Of a stretch of 64,000 nt of DNA, positions 37,545 to 47,374 are shown one piece after another; positions within the stretch are counted from its first letter, which is position 1; each line of letters starts with the position of its first letter. The stretch lies in assembly GCF_014084105.1 (NCBI RefSeq), contig NZ_CP048289.1, positions 6,147,922-6,211,921 of the forward strand, written 5' to 3'. The notes beneath the pieces are model-generated. The model had not been told where the DNA came from. It was given only the letters and a program-made list of their open reading frames with translations, and made no database searches. The stretch comes from Streptacidiphilus sp. P02-A3a. Its GTDB lineage: Bacteria > Actinomycetota > Actinomycetes > Streptomycetales > Streptomycetaceae. The translations under genes were made by a program, and so were the position numbers.

Positions 37545-39439
37545 CCACCGTCAGCGAGGCGGCGCAACTGCCGCCGTTGGTGACGACGAAGCAGACCCTG
37601 CGGGTGGACCGGGTGGTGATCCGGTTCGCGGGCGACTCGGGCGACGGGATGCAGCTGACCGGGGACCGGTTCACCACCGAGACGGCGGGGTTCGGCAACG
37701 ACCTGTCGACACTGCCGAACTTCCCGGCCGAGATCCGCGCCCCCGCAGGCACGCTGCTCGGGGTCTCCTCGTTCCAGCTGCACTTCGCCGACCACGACAT
37801 CCTCACCCCGGGCGACGCCCCGGACGTACTGGTGGCGATGAACCCGGCGGCGTTGCAGGCGAACCTGGGCGACCTGCGGCGCGGCGCCGAGATCATCGTG
37901 GACACCGACGAGTTCACCAAGCGGGCACTGGCCAAGGTCGGCTTCCGGGCCGACCCGCTGGACGACGGCACGCTGTCGGCCTACGCGGTGCACCCGGTGC
38001 CGCTGACCACGCTGACGGTGGAGGCGTTGAAGGACTCGGGGCTGTCGCGCAAGGACGCGGAGCGGGCGAAGAACATGTTCGCGCTGGGTCTGCTGTCGTG
38101 GATGTACCACCGGCCGACCGAGGGTACCGAGCGGTTCCTGCGGACCAAGTTCGCGAGGAAGCCGCTGATCGCCGAGGCGAACGTGCTGGCGTTCAAGGCG
38201 GGGTGGAACTACGGCGAGACCACCGAGGACTTCGCGGTCTCCTACGAGGTGGCCCCGGCCACGGCGGCGTTCGCGCCCGGCCGCTACCGCAACATCTCCG
38301 GGAACCTGGCCCTGTCCTACGGGCTGGTGGCGGCCTCGAAGCAGTCGGGGCTGCCGCTGTTCCTCGGCTCCTACCCGATCACCCCGGCCTCGGACATCCT
38401 GCACGAGTTGAGCAAGCACAAGAACTTCGGGGTGCGGACCTTCCAGGCGGAGGACGAGATCGCCGGGGTCGGCGCGGCCATCGGCGCGGCCTTCGGCGGC
38501 GCGCTGGGGGTGACCACCACCTCCGGCCCCGGCGTGGCACTGAAGTCCGAGGCGATCGGACTGGCGGTCTCACTGGAACTGCCACTGGTGATCGTCGACA
38601 TCCAACGCGGCGGCCCCTCCACCGGACTGCCGACCAAGACCGAGCAGGCGGACCTGCTCCAGGCGATGTACGGCCGCAACGGCGAGGCGCCGGTACCGGT
38701 GGTGGCCCCGGCGACGGCGGGGGAGTGCTTCACCGCGGCGCTGGAGGCGGCGCGGATCGCGCTGACCTACCGCACCCCGGTCTTCCTGCTCTCCGACGGC
38801 TACCTGGCCAACGGCTCCGAACCCTGGCGGATCCCGGAGCCCAGTGAACTGCCGGACCTGTCCACCGAGTTCGCCACCGAGCCGAACCGGCCGGACGGCT
38901 CCTTCTGGCCCTACCTGCGCGACCCGGAGACGCTGGCCCGGCCCTGGGCTGTGCCCGGCACCCCCGGCCTGGAGCACCGCATCGGCGGGATCGAGAAGCA
39001 GGACGGCACCGGCGGCATCTCCTACGACCCGGCCAACCACGACCACATGGTCCGCACCCGCCAGGCCAAGATCGACGGCATCACCGTGCCGGAGCTGGCG
39101 GTGGACGACCCCTCCCGCTCCGCCCGGGTGCTGGTGCTCGGCTGGGGCTCGACCTACGGGCCGATCGCCGCCGCCGTCCGCCAGGTCCGCACCGCCGGCG
39201 GCCGGGTCGCCCAGGCGCACCTGCGGCACCTCAACCCGTTCCCGGCGAACCTCGGCAGCGTCCTGGCCGGCTACGACCGGGTCATCGTCCCCGAGATGAA
39301 CCTGGGCCAGCTCGCCCACCTGCTGCGGGCCAAGTACCTGGTGGACGTCCACTCGGTGAACCAGGTGACCGGCCTGCCGTTCAAGGCCGACCAGCTCGCC
39401 GACACGATCACCGCCGAGTTGGAGGGCCACCGTGGCTGA
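37541..39439 (+). CDS. korA: 2-oxoacid:ferredoxin oxidoreductase, alpha subunit
   Basis: A 632-residue subunit with fused gamma domain (residues 20-210: VVIRFAGDSGDGMQLTGD) and alpha domains (LGSYPITPASDILHELSKH; TTTSGPGVALKSEAIGLAV; DIQRGGPSTGLPTKTEQ). With KorB it converts a 2-oxoacid, CoA and oxidised ferredoxin to acyl-CoA and CO2, or the reverse. 2-Oxoglutarate is the common substrate of this subfamily. The start overlaps glmE and the stop overlaps korB by 8 bp, tying it firmly to the glutamate mutase genes. Confidence 0.94.
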   Translation: MTTVSEAAQLPPLVTTKQTLRVDRVVIRFAGDSGDGMQLTGDRFTTETAGFGNDLSTLPNFPAEIRAPAGTLLGVSSFQLHFADHDILTPGDAPDVLVAMNPAALQANLGDLRRGAEIIVDTDEFTKRALAKVGFRADPLDDGTLSAYAVHPVPLTTLTVEALKDSGLSRKDAERAKNMFALGLLSWMYHRPTEGTERFLRTKFARKPLIAEANVLAFKAGWNYGETTEDFAVSYEVAPATAAFAPGRYRNISGNLALSYGLVAASKQSGLPLFLGSYPITPASDILHELSKHKNFGVRTFQAEDEIAGVGAAIGAAFGGALGVTTTSGPGVALKSEAIGLAVSLELPLVIVDIQRGGPSTGLPTKTEQADLLQAMYGRNGEAPVPVVAPATAGECFTAALEAARIALTYRTPVFLLSDGYLANGSEPWRIPEPSELPDLSTEFATEPNRPDGSFWPYLRDPETLARPWAVPGTPGLEHRIGGIEKQDGTGGISYDPANHDHMVRTRQAKIDGITVPELAVDDPSRSARVLVLGWGSTYGPIAAAVRQVRTAGGRVAQAHLRHLNPFPANLGSVLAGYDRVIVPEMNLGQLAHLLRAKYLVDVHSVNQVTGLPFKADQLADTITAELEGHRG

Positions 39440-40493
39440 CTCCCGCTTCCCCTCGCTGACGCTGGTTCCCAAGGCCAGTGGCCCGCAGACCGCCAAGGAC
39501 TTCAAGTCGGACCAGGAGGTGCGCTGGTGCCCCGGCTGCGGCGACTACGCGATCCTCGCCGCGGTCCAGTCCTTCCTGCCGGAGCTGGGCCTGGCCAAGG
39601 AGAACATCTGCTTCGTCTCCGGCATCGGCTGCTCCTCCCGCTTCCCCTACTACCTCGACACCTACGGCATGCACTCGATCCACGGCCGCGCCCCCTCGAT
39701 CGCCACCGGCCTGGCCACCAGCCGCCGCGACCTGTCGGTCTGGGTGGTCACCGGCGACGGCGACGCCCTCTCCATCGGCGGCAACCACCTGATCCACGCC
39801 CTGCGCCGCAACGTCAACCTGAAGATCCTGCTCTTCAACAACCGCATCTACGGCCTCACCAAAGGCCAGTACTCACCCACCAGCGAAACCGGGAAGATCA
39901 CCAAGTCCACCCCCATGGGCTCACTCGACCACCCCTTCAACCCGCTCTCCCTGGCCCTCGGCGCCGAAGCCACCTTCGTCGCCCGCACCATCGACTCCGA
40001 CCGCAAACACCTCCAGTCGGTCCTGCGAGCCGCCGCCGAACACCAGGGCACCGCCCTCGTCGAGATCTACCAGAACTGCAACATCTTCAACGACGGCGCC
40101 TTCGACGCCCTCAAAGAACCCGAAACCCGCGAACAGGCACTGATCCGCCTCGAACACGGACAACCCATCCGCTTCGGCACCGACAACACCCACGGCGTCT
40201 TCCGCGACCCGAACACCGGCGACCTGACCACCGCCCCGGTCACCGACACCAACACCGCCGACGTCCTGATCCACGACGCCAACGCCACCAGCCCCACCAC
40301 CGCCTTCGCCCTCACCCGCCTCGCCGACCCCGACACCCTCCACCACACCCCCATCGGCATCCTGCGCAGCGTGCGACGCCCGGTCTACGACGACCTCATG
40401 GCCGACCAACTGGTCGAGGCCACCGTCCGGCAGGGCGACGGCGACCTGAACGCCCTGCTCACCGGATCCGACACCTGGACCGTCCGGTCCTGA
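39432..40493 (+). CDS. korB: 2-oxoacid:ferredoxin oxidoreductase, beta subunit
   Basis: A 353-residue thiamine diphosphate-binding subunit. The TPP motif is VTGDGDALSIGGNH followed by FNNRIYGLTKGQYSPTS. The iron-sulphur ligands are RWCPGCGDY, the GIGCSSR Cys and a later Cys in IYQNCNIFND, enough for one 4Fe-4S cluster. From about 39850 the sequence becomes markedly C-rich with almost exclusively C-ending codons, unlike its first half. The partner is KorA; ferredoxin is not encoded nearby. Confidence 0.94.
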   Translation: MADSRFPSLTLVPKASGPQTAKDFKSDQEVRWCPGCGDYAILAAVQSFLPELGLAKENICFVSGIGCSSRFPYYLDTYGMHSIHGRAPSIATGLATSRRDLSVWVVTGDGDALSIGGNHLIHALRRNVNLKILLFNNRIYGLTKGQYSPTSETGKITKSTPMGSLDHPFNPLSLALGAEATFVARTIDSDRKHLQSVLRAAAEHQGTALVEIYQNCNIFNDGAFDALKEPETREQALIRLEHGQPIRFGTDNTHGVFRDPNTGDLTTAPVTDTNTADVLIHDANATSPTTAFALTRLADPDTLHHTPIGILRSVRRPVYDDLMADQLVEATVRQGDGDLNALLTGSDTWTVRS

Positions 40494-40530
40494 CCGCACC
40501 CCCTCCCCGACCGCAGCAAAGGAGCACATG

Positions 40531-42492
40531 ATGTCCCCACAGGCGATACGCATCTGCGTCGTCGGCGCCGGTCCGCGCGGAACCGTGGCGCTGGAGCGGA
40601 TCTGCGCGAACGCCGAGGTCCTGGCCCAGGGCCTGCCGATCGAGGTGCACGTGGTCGACCCGTACCCGGCCGGTGGCGGCCGGGTGTGGAACCTGGACCA
40701 CCCGCGCCAGCTGCTGATGAACACCGTGGCCGGCGACGTGACCGTGTTCACCGACCAGACCGTGACCTGCGACGGCCCGCTGACCCCCGGACCGACCCAG
40801 TACCAGTGGGCCTGCATGGTCGCCCGCGGCGAGGTCGAGGGGATCACCCCGGAGGGGCGGGTGGAGGCCGCCGCCCTGCTGCCCTGGTCCTACGCCTCCC
40901 GCGCGCTCCAGGGCGAGTACCTGGCCTGGGCGTTCCGGCACATCGTGGCCAAGGCCCCGGCCGAGGTCTCGGTGCGGGTGCACCGCACCCGGGCGATCGG
41001 GCTGAGCGACACCGCCGACGGCCTGCAGGAGGTCCGCCTGGAGGGCGAGGAGCTGCCGCTGCGGGTGGACGCGGTGATCCTCGCCCAGGGCCACTACGAC
41101 GTCGAACCCACGGACAAAGAACGGCAGTTGACCGACTTCGCAAACCGCCACGCGGTCCACTACGTGCCCCCGGCCAGCCCCGGCGAGGCCGACCTGGCGG
41201 GTGCCCGCCCCGGCGAGCCGGTGCTGCTGCGCGGGCTCGGGCTGAACTTCTACGACTACATGGTGCTGCTCAGCGAGGGCCGCGGCGGCCGGTTCACCCG
41301 CGACGCCGAAGGCCGCCTGTGCTACCGGCCGAGCGGCGCGGAGCCGCTGATGTACGTCGGCTCAGGCCGGGGCATGCCGTACCGCTCGCGCGCCGAGATC
41401 CGCAAGGAGATCGTCCCCCGCTACCAGCCGACCTTCGTCACCGCCGAGGAGATCGCCCGGCTCCGGACCGCCGCCGGGACCGGCCGCAACGACTTCCGCC
41501 GCGACCTGTTCCCGCTGGTCTCGAAGGAGATCTGCTGGGTGTACTACCAGGCGCTGCTGGCCGACGGCGAGCCCGAGCGGCTGGCCCGGCTGCGGACCGA
41601 GTACCCGGCGTACGCCTGGGGCAGCGACGCGATGGAGCAGCTGATCGCCGAGCTGGTGCCGGACCCGGCGCAGCGCTGGGACTGGGAGCTGCTGGACCGC
41701 CCGGCGGACCGGGTGGAGTTCGCCGACCAGGCGGACTTCCGGAGCTGGATCACCGCGCAGCTGACCGAGGACCTGCGGCACTCCCGGCTGGGTCCGGACG
41801 CCAGCGCGGTGAAGGCCGCCGCCGCCGCGATGCGGGACCTGCGCGACGAGGTGCGGCAGGTGGTCTCGCACCGGGGCATCAGCGGCGCCTCCTACCGCGA
41901 CCACATCGACCGCTGGTTCAGCGGGCTGTGCAACTACGCGGCCAGCGGCCCCCCGGCGACCCGGGTGGAGCAACTGCTGGCGCTGATCGACGCCGGGATC
42001 GTGGAACCGATGGGTCCGGGGATGCGGGTCGCCGCCGACGAGCAGGAGGGCCTGTTCACGGCCACGTCCGCCCGGGTGCCCGGCACGCTGGTGCGGGCCC
42101 GGTCGCTGATCGAGGCGCACCTGCCGCTGACCGACGTGCGCCGGGCCAGTGACCCGCTGCTGCGTTCGCTGCGCGAGGCCGGCGGCTGCCGGGCGTTCGT
42201 CATCCCGGACCTGGACGGACCGGGGTACGAGACCGGCGGCATCGACGTGGCCGACGTGACCTTCCAGGTGATGGACCGCGACGCGGTGGCGCACCCGGCC
42301 CGGTTCTCCTACGGCCCGCCGGTGGAGTCGGTGCAGTGGGTGACCGCGATCGGCGCCCGACCCCACGTCAACTCCCGCACGCTGCTCCAGGGTGACGAGA
42401 TCGCCCGGGCCTGCCTGCGCCGCGGCGCGACCCGGATCGGCGCCGCCGGACTCCAGGCCATCGTCCAACTCGCCGTACCCGTTGCCAGTTGA
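40531..42492 (+). CDS. FAD/NAD(P)-binding oxidoreductase-like protein
   Basis: A 653-residue protein starting with a dinucleotide-binding fold (ICVVGAGPRGTVALERI) and PYPAGGGRVWNLDHPRQLLMN, typical of the PF13454 group. A second nucleotide segment is DAVILAQGHYD. The C-terminal half is helical with no named domain. These proteins occur in many actinobacterial clusters; the reaction is not established. Two ATGs lie in tandem at 40528 and 40531; the second gives six bases to GGAG and is preferred. Confidence 0.8.
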   Translation: MSPQAIRICVVGAGPRGTVALERICANAEVLAQGLPIEVHVVDPYPAGGGRVWNLDHPRQLLMNTVAGDVTVFTDQTVTCDGPLTPGPTQYQWACMVARGEVEGITPEGRVEAAALLPWSYASRALQGEYLAWAFRHIVAKAPAEVSVRVHRTRAIGLSDTADGLQEVRLEGEELPLRVDAVILAQGHYDVEPTDKERQLTDFANRHAVHYVPPASPGEADLAGARPGEPVLLRGLGLNFYDYMVLLSEGRGGRFTRDAEGRLCYRPSGAEPLMYVGSGRGMPYRSRAEIRKEIVPRYQPTFVTAEEIARLRTAAGTGRNDFRRDLFPLVSKEICWVYYQALLADGEPERLARLRTEYPAYAWGSDAMEQLIAELVPDPAQRWDWELLDRPADRVEFADQADFRSWITAQLTEDLRHSRLGPDASAVKAAAAAMRDLRDEVRQVVSHRGISGASYRDHIDRWFSGLCNYAASGPPATRVEQLLALIDAGIVEPMGPGMRVAADEQEGLFTATSARVPGTLVRARSLIEAHLPLTDVRRASDPLLRSLREAGGCRAFVIPDLDGPGYETGGIDVADVTFQVMDRDAVAHPARFSYGPPVESVQWVTAIGARPHVNSRTLLQGDEIARACLRRGATRIGAAGLQAIVQLAVPVAS

Positions 42493-42517
42493 CCTCTCCC
42501 ACCGAAGGAGGAACACC

Positions 42518-44065
42518 ATGATCACCATCGAGGCGGTACGCGAACACGCTCTCACCGCCGGCACCGCGGTCGCCGTCAGCGACGGCGAGAAATCCCTGAC
42601 CTGGAATCAGTTAGCGGACGAGATAACCGCGTTGCGTTCCTGGTTGACCAGGAGCCTGGACCCGGACGACCGGAACCGGGCGGTGGTGGTGGCCGGGAAC
42701 AGCGTCCGGGTGGTCGCCGTGACCGCCGCGCTCACCTCGCTCGGGGTGCCCTGGGTCGGGGTGGACCCGGCCCGGGACGCGGCCACCATCCGCGAGCAAC
42801 TGGAGTCCGTGGGCCCCACGCTGATCGTCTTCGACAGCGCGCTGCCCAACCTCCCGGCCGACTTCCGGGACCGTTGGTCGGACTCCGCGCTGCTGCTGGA
42901 CATGGTCGGCTTCCCGGCCTTCGACACCCGCGCCACGCACTACCTGGGCGCCGCCGGGTTCACCGCCCCGGCCGCGTCCTGGCAGAACCCGCCGTTCCTG
43001 ACGCTCGGTTTCACCAGCGGGACCACCGGCACGCCCAAGCTCTTCGTCCGGCGGCGGCGCACCGAGAACCAGCGGGTGGCCTACCTGCGGGACCGGCTCG
43101 GCTTCGGTCCCGGCGACTCGTTCCTGATCACCTCGCCGCTGGCGTTCGCCTCCGGCCATGTCTGGGTCAGCGCCGCGCTGGCGCTGGGCGGCTCGGTGCG
43201 GCTCGGCCCGGCCGATCCGGCGCAGGCGCTGCGGGTGCTCGCCGAGGAGCGGCTGACCGGCGGGTTCCTGGTGCCGCCGTTCCTGGAGGAGCTGCTGGAG
43301 GCGGCCGAGGCCGCGCCGGTCCGGCCGGACCTGACCCGGCTGCGCTTCCTGCTCAGCGGCGGGCGGCACCTCAGCCCGCGCGCCGTCCGCCAGTCCGCCC
43401 GGCTACTGGGGGACGTGCTGCACCTGTACTACGCGACCACCGAGACCGGCATCAACTCGATGGCGGACCCGGGCGACCTGGCCGCCGACCCGTACTCGTC
43501 CGGGCGGTTCATGCCGGGCGTGACCGTCCGCGCGCTGGACCCGGAGAGCCTGCTGCCGCTCGGCACCGGTCACGTCGGCCAGCTCGCCATCGACAGCGCC
43601 TACGCCATGGACGAGTACGTGCACCGGCCGCTGGACACCGTCCAGCTCGACGGCCGCCGGCACATCCTCACCAGCGACTTCGGCCGGGTGGACAGCCACG
43701 GCCGGCTGTACGTCACCGCGCGGTCCAGCGGCGACCCGCGCGCGGTGGAGACCCGGCTGGACGTGGTCCGGGTCGAGGGCGAGATCAAGGAGCACCCGGC
43801 CGTGCTGGACGTCTGCGTGACCGGGGCCGAGGACGCGCCGGAGCACGCGATCGCGGTGCTGGTGCTCCGTCCGGAGCTGGCCGAGCGCGCCGCCGAGCAG
43901 GCGCGCGGGCACGTGGTGGCCGTGCTCGACCGGTACACCGACGACTCCACGGTCGTCGAGGTGTCCCGGATCCCCTACAACAGCGCCGGAAAGGTGGCGC
44001 TGCGCGAGCTCCGCGACCAGGGCCTGCTGCGCCACCGCACCCCCGCCGACCTGACCGCCGCCTGA
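42518..44065 (+). CDS. Acyl-/aminoacyl-AMP ligase (ANL superfamily)
   Basis: A 515-residue adenylating enzyme with motif A3 LGFTSGTTGTPKLFV, A5 YYATTETG, A7 TSDFGRVDSHGRLYV and A10 lysine in PYNSAGKVALREL. It would activate a carboxylic acid as adenylate and load it on CoA or an ACP. No carrier domain is fused, so the PKS ACP or an unlinked one would accept. Substrate could be a methylaspartate-derived acid, an aromatic acid or a fatty acid; binding-pocket residues do not let me choose. GAAGGAGG precedes the ATG. Confidence 0.9.
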   Translation: MITIEAVREHALTAGTAVAVSDGEKSLTWNQLADEITALRSWLTRSLDPDDRNRAVVVAGNSVRVVAVTAALTSLGVPWVGVDPARDAATIREQLESVGPTLIVFDSALPNLPADFRDRWSDSALLLDMVGFPAFDTRATHYLGAAGFTAPAASWQNPPFLTLGFTSGTTGTPKLFVRRRRTENQRVAYLRDRLGFGPGDSFLITSPLAFASGHVWVSAALALGGSVRLGPADPAQALRVLAEERLTGGFLVPPFLEELLEAAEAAPVRPDLTRLRFLLSGGRHLSPRAVRQSARLLGDVLHLYYATTETGINSMADPGDLAADPYSSGRFMPGVTVRALDPESLLPLGTGHVGQLAIDSAYAMDEYVHRPLDTVQLDGRRHILTSDFGRVDSHGRLYVTARSSGDPRAVETRLDVVRVEGEIKEHPAVLDVCVTGAEDAPEHAIAVLVLRPELAERAAEQARGHVVAVLDRYTDDSTVVEVSRIPYNSAGKVALRELRDQGLLRHRTPADLTAA

Positions 44066-44203
44066 CCCGCCCGACCCGCCCGACCGTCCGACCCCGTTGA
44101 TCCGCCCCCACGAAGAGCACCACCCCCGCGAACCACCCGCCGCCCCACCGGCGGACCGCGCCGCCCCACCGGAGCGGTCCGCCCCCCCAAGGAGGGAACA
44201 GCC

Positions 44204-44839
44204 GTGAGCCCTGTCCAACCCGCCGCGACCACGCGTGGCGCACAGACCCGGACCGCTCTCGTCGCCGCCGCGTCCGACCTGCTCTGGGAGCGTGGATACG
44301 CGGGCGCCAGCCCGGCCATGATCCAGGAGCGGGCCGGTGTCGGCCGAGGCACCATGTACCACCACTTCACCAGCAAGGCAGACTTGGCCGCGGTCGCGCT
44401 GCGGCGCTCGACCGCGCTGCTCCGGGCGGCGGCCGAGGGCGCCCTCGACCAGCCGGGCCCGGTGCTGGACCGGATCCGCCGCTACCTGACGCTGGAGCGC
44501 GCGCCGCTCATGGGCTGCCGGGTCGGCCGACTGGTCCAGGACTACGACGTGGTCACCGACCCGAACCTGCGCGCCCCGGCGGAGGAGTTCTTCCTCTGGC
44601 TGGAGCAGCGGATACACCAGGTGCTGGAGGAGGGTGTGGCGCGCGGCGAGCTGCGGGCCGACGCCGACACCGGCGCCGCCGCCGCGCTGGTGGCCGCCAG
44701 TGTGCAGGGCGGCTACGTCCTCGCCCGCGCCCACCAGGACCCGGAAGCCTTCAACCGGGCCACCCGGGGCGCCCTGCACGCCGTGGAGAACCTGCTGGCC
44801 GCTCCGGCCGCACCCGCCGCCGGTACCCCCGGCGCCTGA
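44204..44839 (+). CDS. TetR-family transcriptional regulator
   Basis: A 211-residue repressor with N-terminal HTH (AMIQERAGVGRGTMYHHFTSKADL) and a C-terminal ligand domain of the TetR_C_33-like type (LERAPLMGCRVGRLVQDYDVV). It precedes the MFS exporter gene by 46 bases in the same direction, the usual layout for efflux control. AGGAGGGA lies upstream of the GTG. The 138 bases before it hold no gene and no clear TetR palindrome. Confidence 0.88.
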   Translation: MSPVQPAATTRGAQTRTALVAAASDLLWERGYAGASPAMIQERAGVGRGTMYHHFTSKADLAAVALRRSTALLRAAAEGALDQPGPVLDRIRRYLTLERAPLMGCRVGRLVQDYDVVTDPNLRAPAEEFFLWLEQRIHQVLEEGVARGELRADADTGAAAALVAASVQGGYVLARAHQDPEAFNRATRGALHAVENLLAAPAAPAAGTPGA

Positions 44840-44885
44840 CCTCGCGACAACCGCTCCAAGCACGCTCCAAGGGAGATACCAACCC

Positions 44886-46340
44886 ATGACAACCTCGATC
44901 TCGGCCTCGACCCCGGTGTCCGCCCCGGTGTCCGCGAAGCCGTCGAACCGACCGGGCACGGGCGCCGCGCCGTCCGGGGACGCCCCCGTCCCCCAGTTGC
45001 ACACCCGCCTGGCCCTGGCGGCGGTCTGCCTCGGCTTCTTCATGATCCTGCTGGACGGCAGCGCGCTGAACGTGGCGCTGCCCTCCATCGAGCACGACGT
45101 GCACGGCTCGATGTCGGCGTTGCAGTGGGTGGTGAACGTCTACACCATCCCGTTGGCCAGCGTGCTGCTCACGGCGGGCAGCATCGCCGACCGCTGGGGC
45201 GCGCGGCGGCTGTTCACCTCCTCCCTGCTGGCGTTCACCGTCGCCTCGCTGCTGTGCAGCCTCAGCCCGACGCTGAGCGTGCTGGTCGCCGCCCGGTTCC
45301 TGCAGGGCATCGCCGCCGGCGGGCTGCTGCCGACCACGCTGGCCATGATCGCCCGGACCTACCCGGACCCGCTGGAGCGGGCCAAGGCGATCACCATCTG
45401 GGGCGCCACCGGTGGTCTGGCGCTGGTCGCCGGACCGCTCGGCGGCGGGTTCCTGACCGACGTGTGGGGCTGGCGCTCGATCTTCATCATCAACGTGCCG
45501 GTCGGCCTGATCACCTTCTACCTGGCCAAGCGCTTCGCCCGGGAAACCGCGCGCCGCGACTCCCGGCCCGACCTGCCGGGACAGCTCACCGCCATGGTCT
45601 CGCTCTCGGCGGCGGTGGCCTACCTGATCGAGGGCGGACCGCTGGGCTGGGCCGGGACGCTGCCGCTGCTGCTGCTGGCGCTGGCCGTGGTCACCGGGGT
45701 CGGCTTCGTGGCCATCGAGCACCGCTCGAAGCACCCGATGCTGCCGCTGGTGATCTTCCGCCGGGCCTCGTTCACCGCGTCCATCACCAACGGCTTCGCC
45801 TTCCAGTTCGGCGGCTACGGCATGCAGTTCATGCTCGCCATCTACTTGCAGCAGCACTGGCACGTCAGCCCGCTGCGGACCGGTGTGTACTTCCTCCCGT
45901 TCAGCGTCGCCTGGGTGTTCGGCACCATCGTGCTCAACCGGCGGCTGGTCGGGTTCGGCCCGCGGGTGCTGCTGTGGACCGGGGCGCTGTCGTCGACCGT
46001 CGGCGCGCTCGTCCTGCTCGGCATCCACGGCCCGTCCACCTGGCCGCTGTTCGTGATCGGTACCGCCCTGGCGGGTCTCGGTTGCGGCGTCTTCTCGCCC
46101 AGCCTGAACGCCGCCGCGCTGATGTCGATCGAGCCGGCCTACGCCGGTCTCGGCTCCGGGGTGCTGAACACCGCCCGCCAGGTCGGCATGGCCATGGGCG
46201 TCGCGCTGCTGGGCTCGCTGATCGCCATGAACAACGCGCTGACCGGCCTGCGGATCGGCGCGGCGACGGTGGCGGTGTGCTTCGGCGCGATCGTGCTGCT
46301 CAGCCTGCGTTACGTGCCGCGCAAGTCCAAGACCGCCTGA
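44886..46340 (+). CDS. MFS drug exporter, DHA2 family
   Basis: A 484-residue membrane transporter with about 14 predicted helices. A cytoplasmic N-terminal tail of 40 residues is followed by LALAAVCLGFFMILLDGSALNVALPSIE, the DHA2 signature. Motif A-like GSIADRWGARR and motif C-like GGLALVAGPLGGGFLTD are intact. It is probably the exporter of the polyketide cluster product or a self-resistance pump, controlled by the TetR gene upstream. Confidence 0.92.
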   Translation: MTTSISASTPVSAPVSAKPSNRPGTGAAPSGDAPVPQLHTRLALAAVCLGFFMILLDGSALNVALPSIEHDVHGSMSALQWVVNVYTIPLASVLLTAGSIADRWGARRLFTSSLLAFTVASLLCSLSPTLSVLVAARFLQGIAAGGLLPTTLAMIARTYPDPLERAKAITIWGATGGLALVAGPLGGGFLTDVWGWRSIFIINVPVGLITFYLAKRFARETARRDSRPDLPGQLTAMVSLSAAVAYLIEGGPLGWAGTLPLLLLALAVVTGVGFVAIEHRSKHPMLPLVIFRRASFTASITNGFAFQFGGYGMQFMLAIYLQQHWHVSPLRTGVYFLPFSVAWVFGTIVLNRRLVGFGPRVLLWTGALSSTVGALVLLGIHGPSTWPLFVIGTALAGLGCGVFSPSLNAAALMSIEPAYAGLGSGVLNTARQVGMAMGVALLGSLIAMNNALTGLRIGAATVAVCFGAIVLLSLRYVPRKSKTA

Positions 46341-46371
46341 CCGTGTTGACGTTCCCTCAAGGAGCAAGCTG

Positions 46372-47358
46372 ATGCGTGCGGTTGTGGCCGAGCGCCATGG
46401 TGGCCCGGAGGTGCTGGCGGTGCTCGGCCGCCCCGAACCCGAGGTCGGCCCGGAGCAGTTGCTGGTCCGGCTGGCCGTCGCCGGGGTCAACTTCAAGGAC
46501 CTCAACGAGCGGGAGGGGCGGACCGCGCTGCGCGCCCCGCTGGTCCCGGGCAGCGAGGGGGTGGGCACGGTGGTCGCCACCGGTGGCCGGGTCACCCGGT
46601 TCGCCCCCGGCGACCGGGTGGCCTGGTGCGCGGCGCCGGGCAGCTACGCGGAGCGGGTGCTGGTCCCGGAGCGGGCCGCCGTGGCGGTACCGGCCGGGGT
46701 GACCGACGAGCAGGCCGCCGCGGTGCTGCTGCAGGGCCTGACCGCGCACTACCTGACCGAGTCGACCTATCCGGCCGGGGCGGGCGAGACCGCCCTGGTG
46801 CACGCCGCGGCGGGCGGCCTGGGGCAGCACCTGGTGCGGCTGCTGGCCGCGCGCGGCGTCCGGGTCATCGGCACGGTCTCCAGCCAGGACAAGGCCGACA
46901 CCGCCAGGGCGGTCGGCGCACAGCACGTCGTGGTCCGCCGCCCGGGCCGAGCTGGTGACGAACTCACCTCGGAGGTAAACGAACTGACGGATCATCACGG
47001 TGTCGATGTGGTGTTCGACCCGGTCGGCAGGGACACTTTCGACGCCGGGGTGGCGGCGCTGCGGCGGCGGGGCACCTTCGTACTGGTGGGGGCGGCCTCC
47101 GGGCCGGTCCCCCCGCTCGACCCGCAGGCGCTGGCCCCGCTCGGCTCGCTGTTCCTGACCCGGCCGACCCTGGCCGACCACACCGCCGATCCGGCGGAAC
47201 TGGCCGCCCGGGCCGCCGACGTCTTCCGCTGGCTGCGCGACGGGACGCTGGCGGTCAGCGTCAGCGGTCGCTACCGCTTCGACCAGGCCGCCCAGGCCCA
47301 CGCCGACCTGCAGGGCGGCCGGACCACCGGCAAGCTCCTGCTGTACCCCACCGGCTGA
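46372..47358 (+). CDS. Quinone oxidoreductase-like MDR enzyme (zinc-independent)
   Basis: A 328-residue NADPH-dependent oxidoreductase of the QOR group. The N-terminal GroES-like domain (VAGVNFKDLNEREG; PLVPGSEGVGTVVATG) has no zinc ligands. The Rossmann motif is ALVHAAAGGLGQHLVRLLAA. Such enzymes reduce quinones or enoyl thioesters and can act in trans as enoyl reductases. AAGGAG precedes the ATG. It follows the exporter by 31 bases and converges on the aldo/keto reductase gene, marking the right end of the plus-strand cluster genes. Confidence 0.9.
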   Translation: MRAVVAERHGGPEVLAVLGRPEPEVGPEQLLVRLAVAGVNFKDLNEREGRTALRAPLVPGSEGVGTVVATGGRVTRFAPGDRVAWCAAPGSYAERVLVPERAAVAVPAGVTDEQAAAVLLQGLTAHYLTESTYPAGAGETALVHAAAGGLGQHLVRLLAARGVRVIGTVSSQDKADTARAVGAQHVVVRRPGRAGDELTSEVNELTDHHGVDVVFDPVGRDTFDAGVAALRRRGTFVLVGAASGPVPPLDPQALAPLGSLFLTRPTLADHTADPAELAARAADVFRWLRDGTLAVSVSGRYRFDQAAQAHADLQGGRTTGKLLLYPTG

Positions 47359-47374
47359 GCCCGGGCCGCCCCGG

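Noticed and set aside
39850-40493. C-rich second half of korB as a sign of recombination or frameshift
   Set aside because: The frame, length and conserved residues continue normally to the end; the shift is only in synonymous codon choice.
34436-44065. Terminal-alkyne cassette (ligase, desaturase/acetylenase, ACP as in JamABC)
   Set aside because: Desaturase and ligase are present but separated by five genes, no free-standing ACP is seen, and the desaturase is longer than JamB-type enzymes; possible but unsupported.
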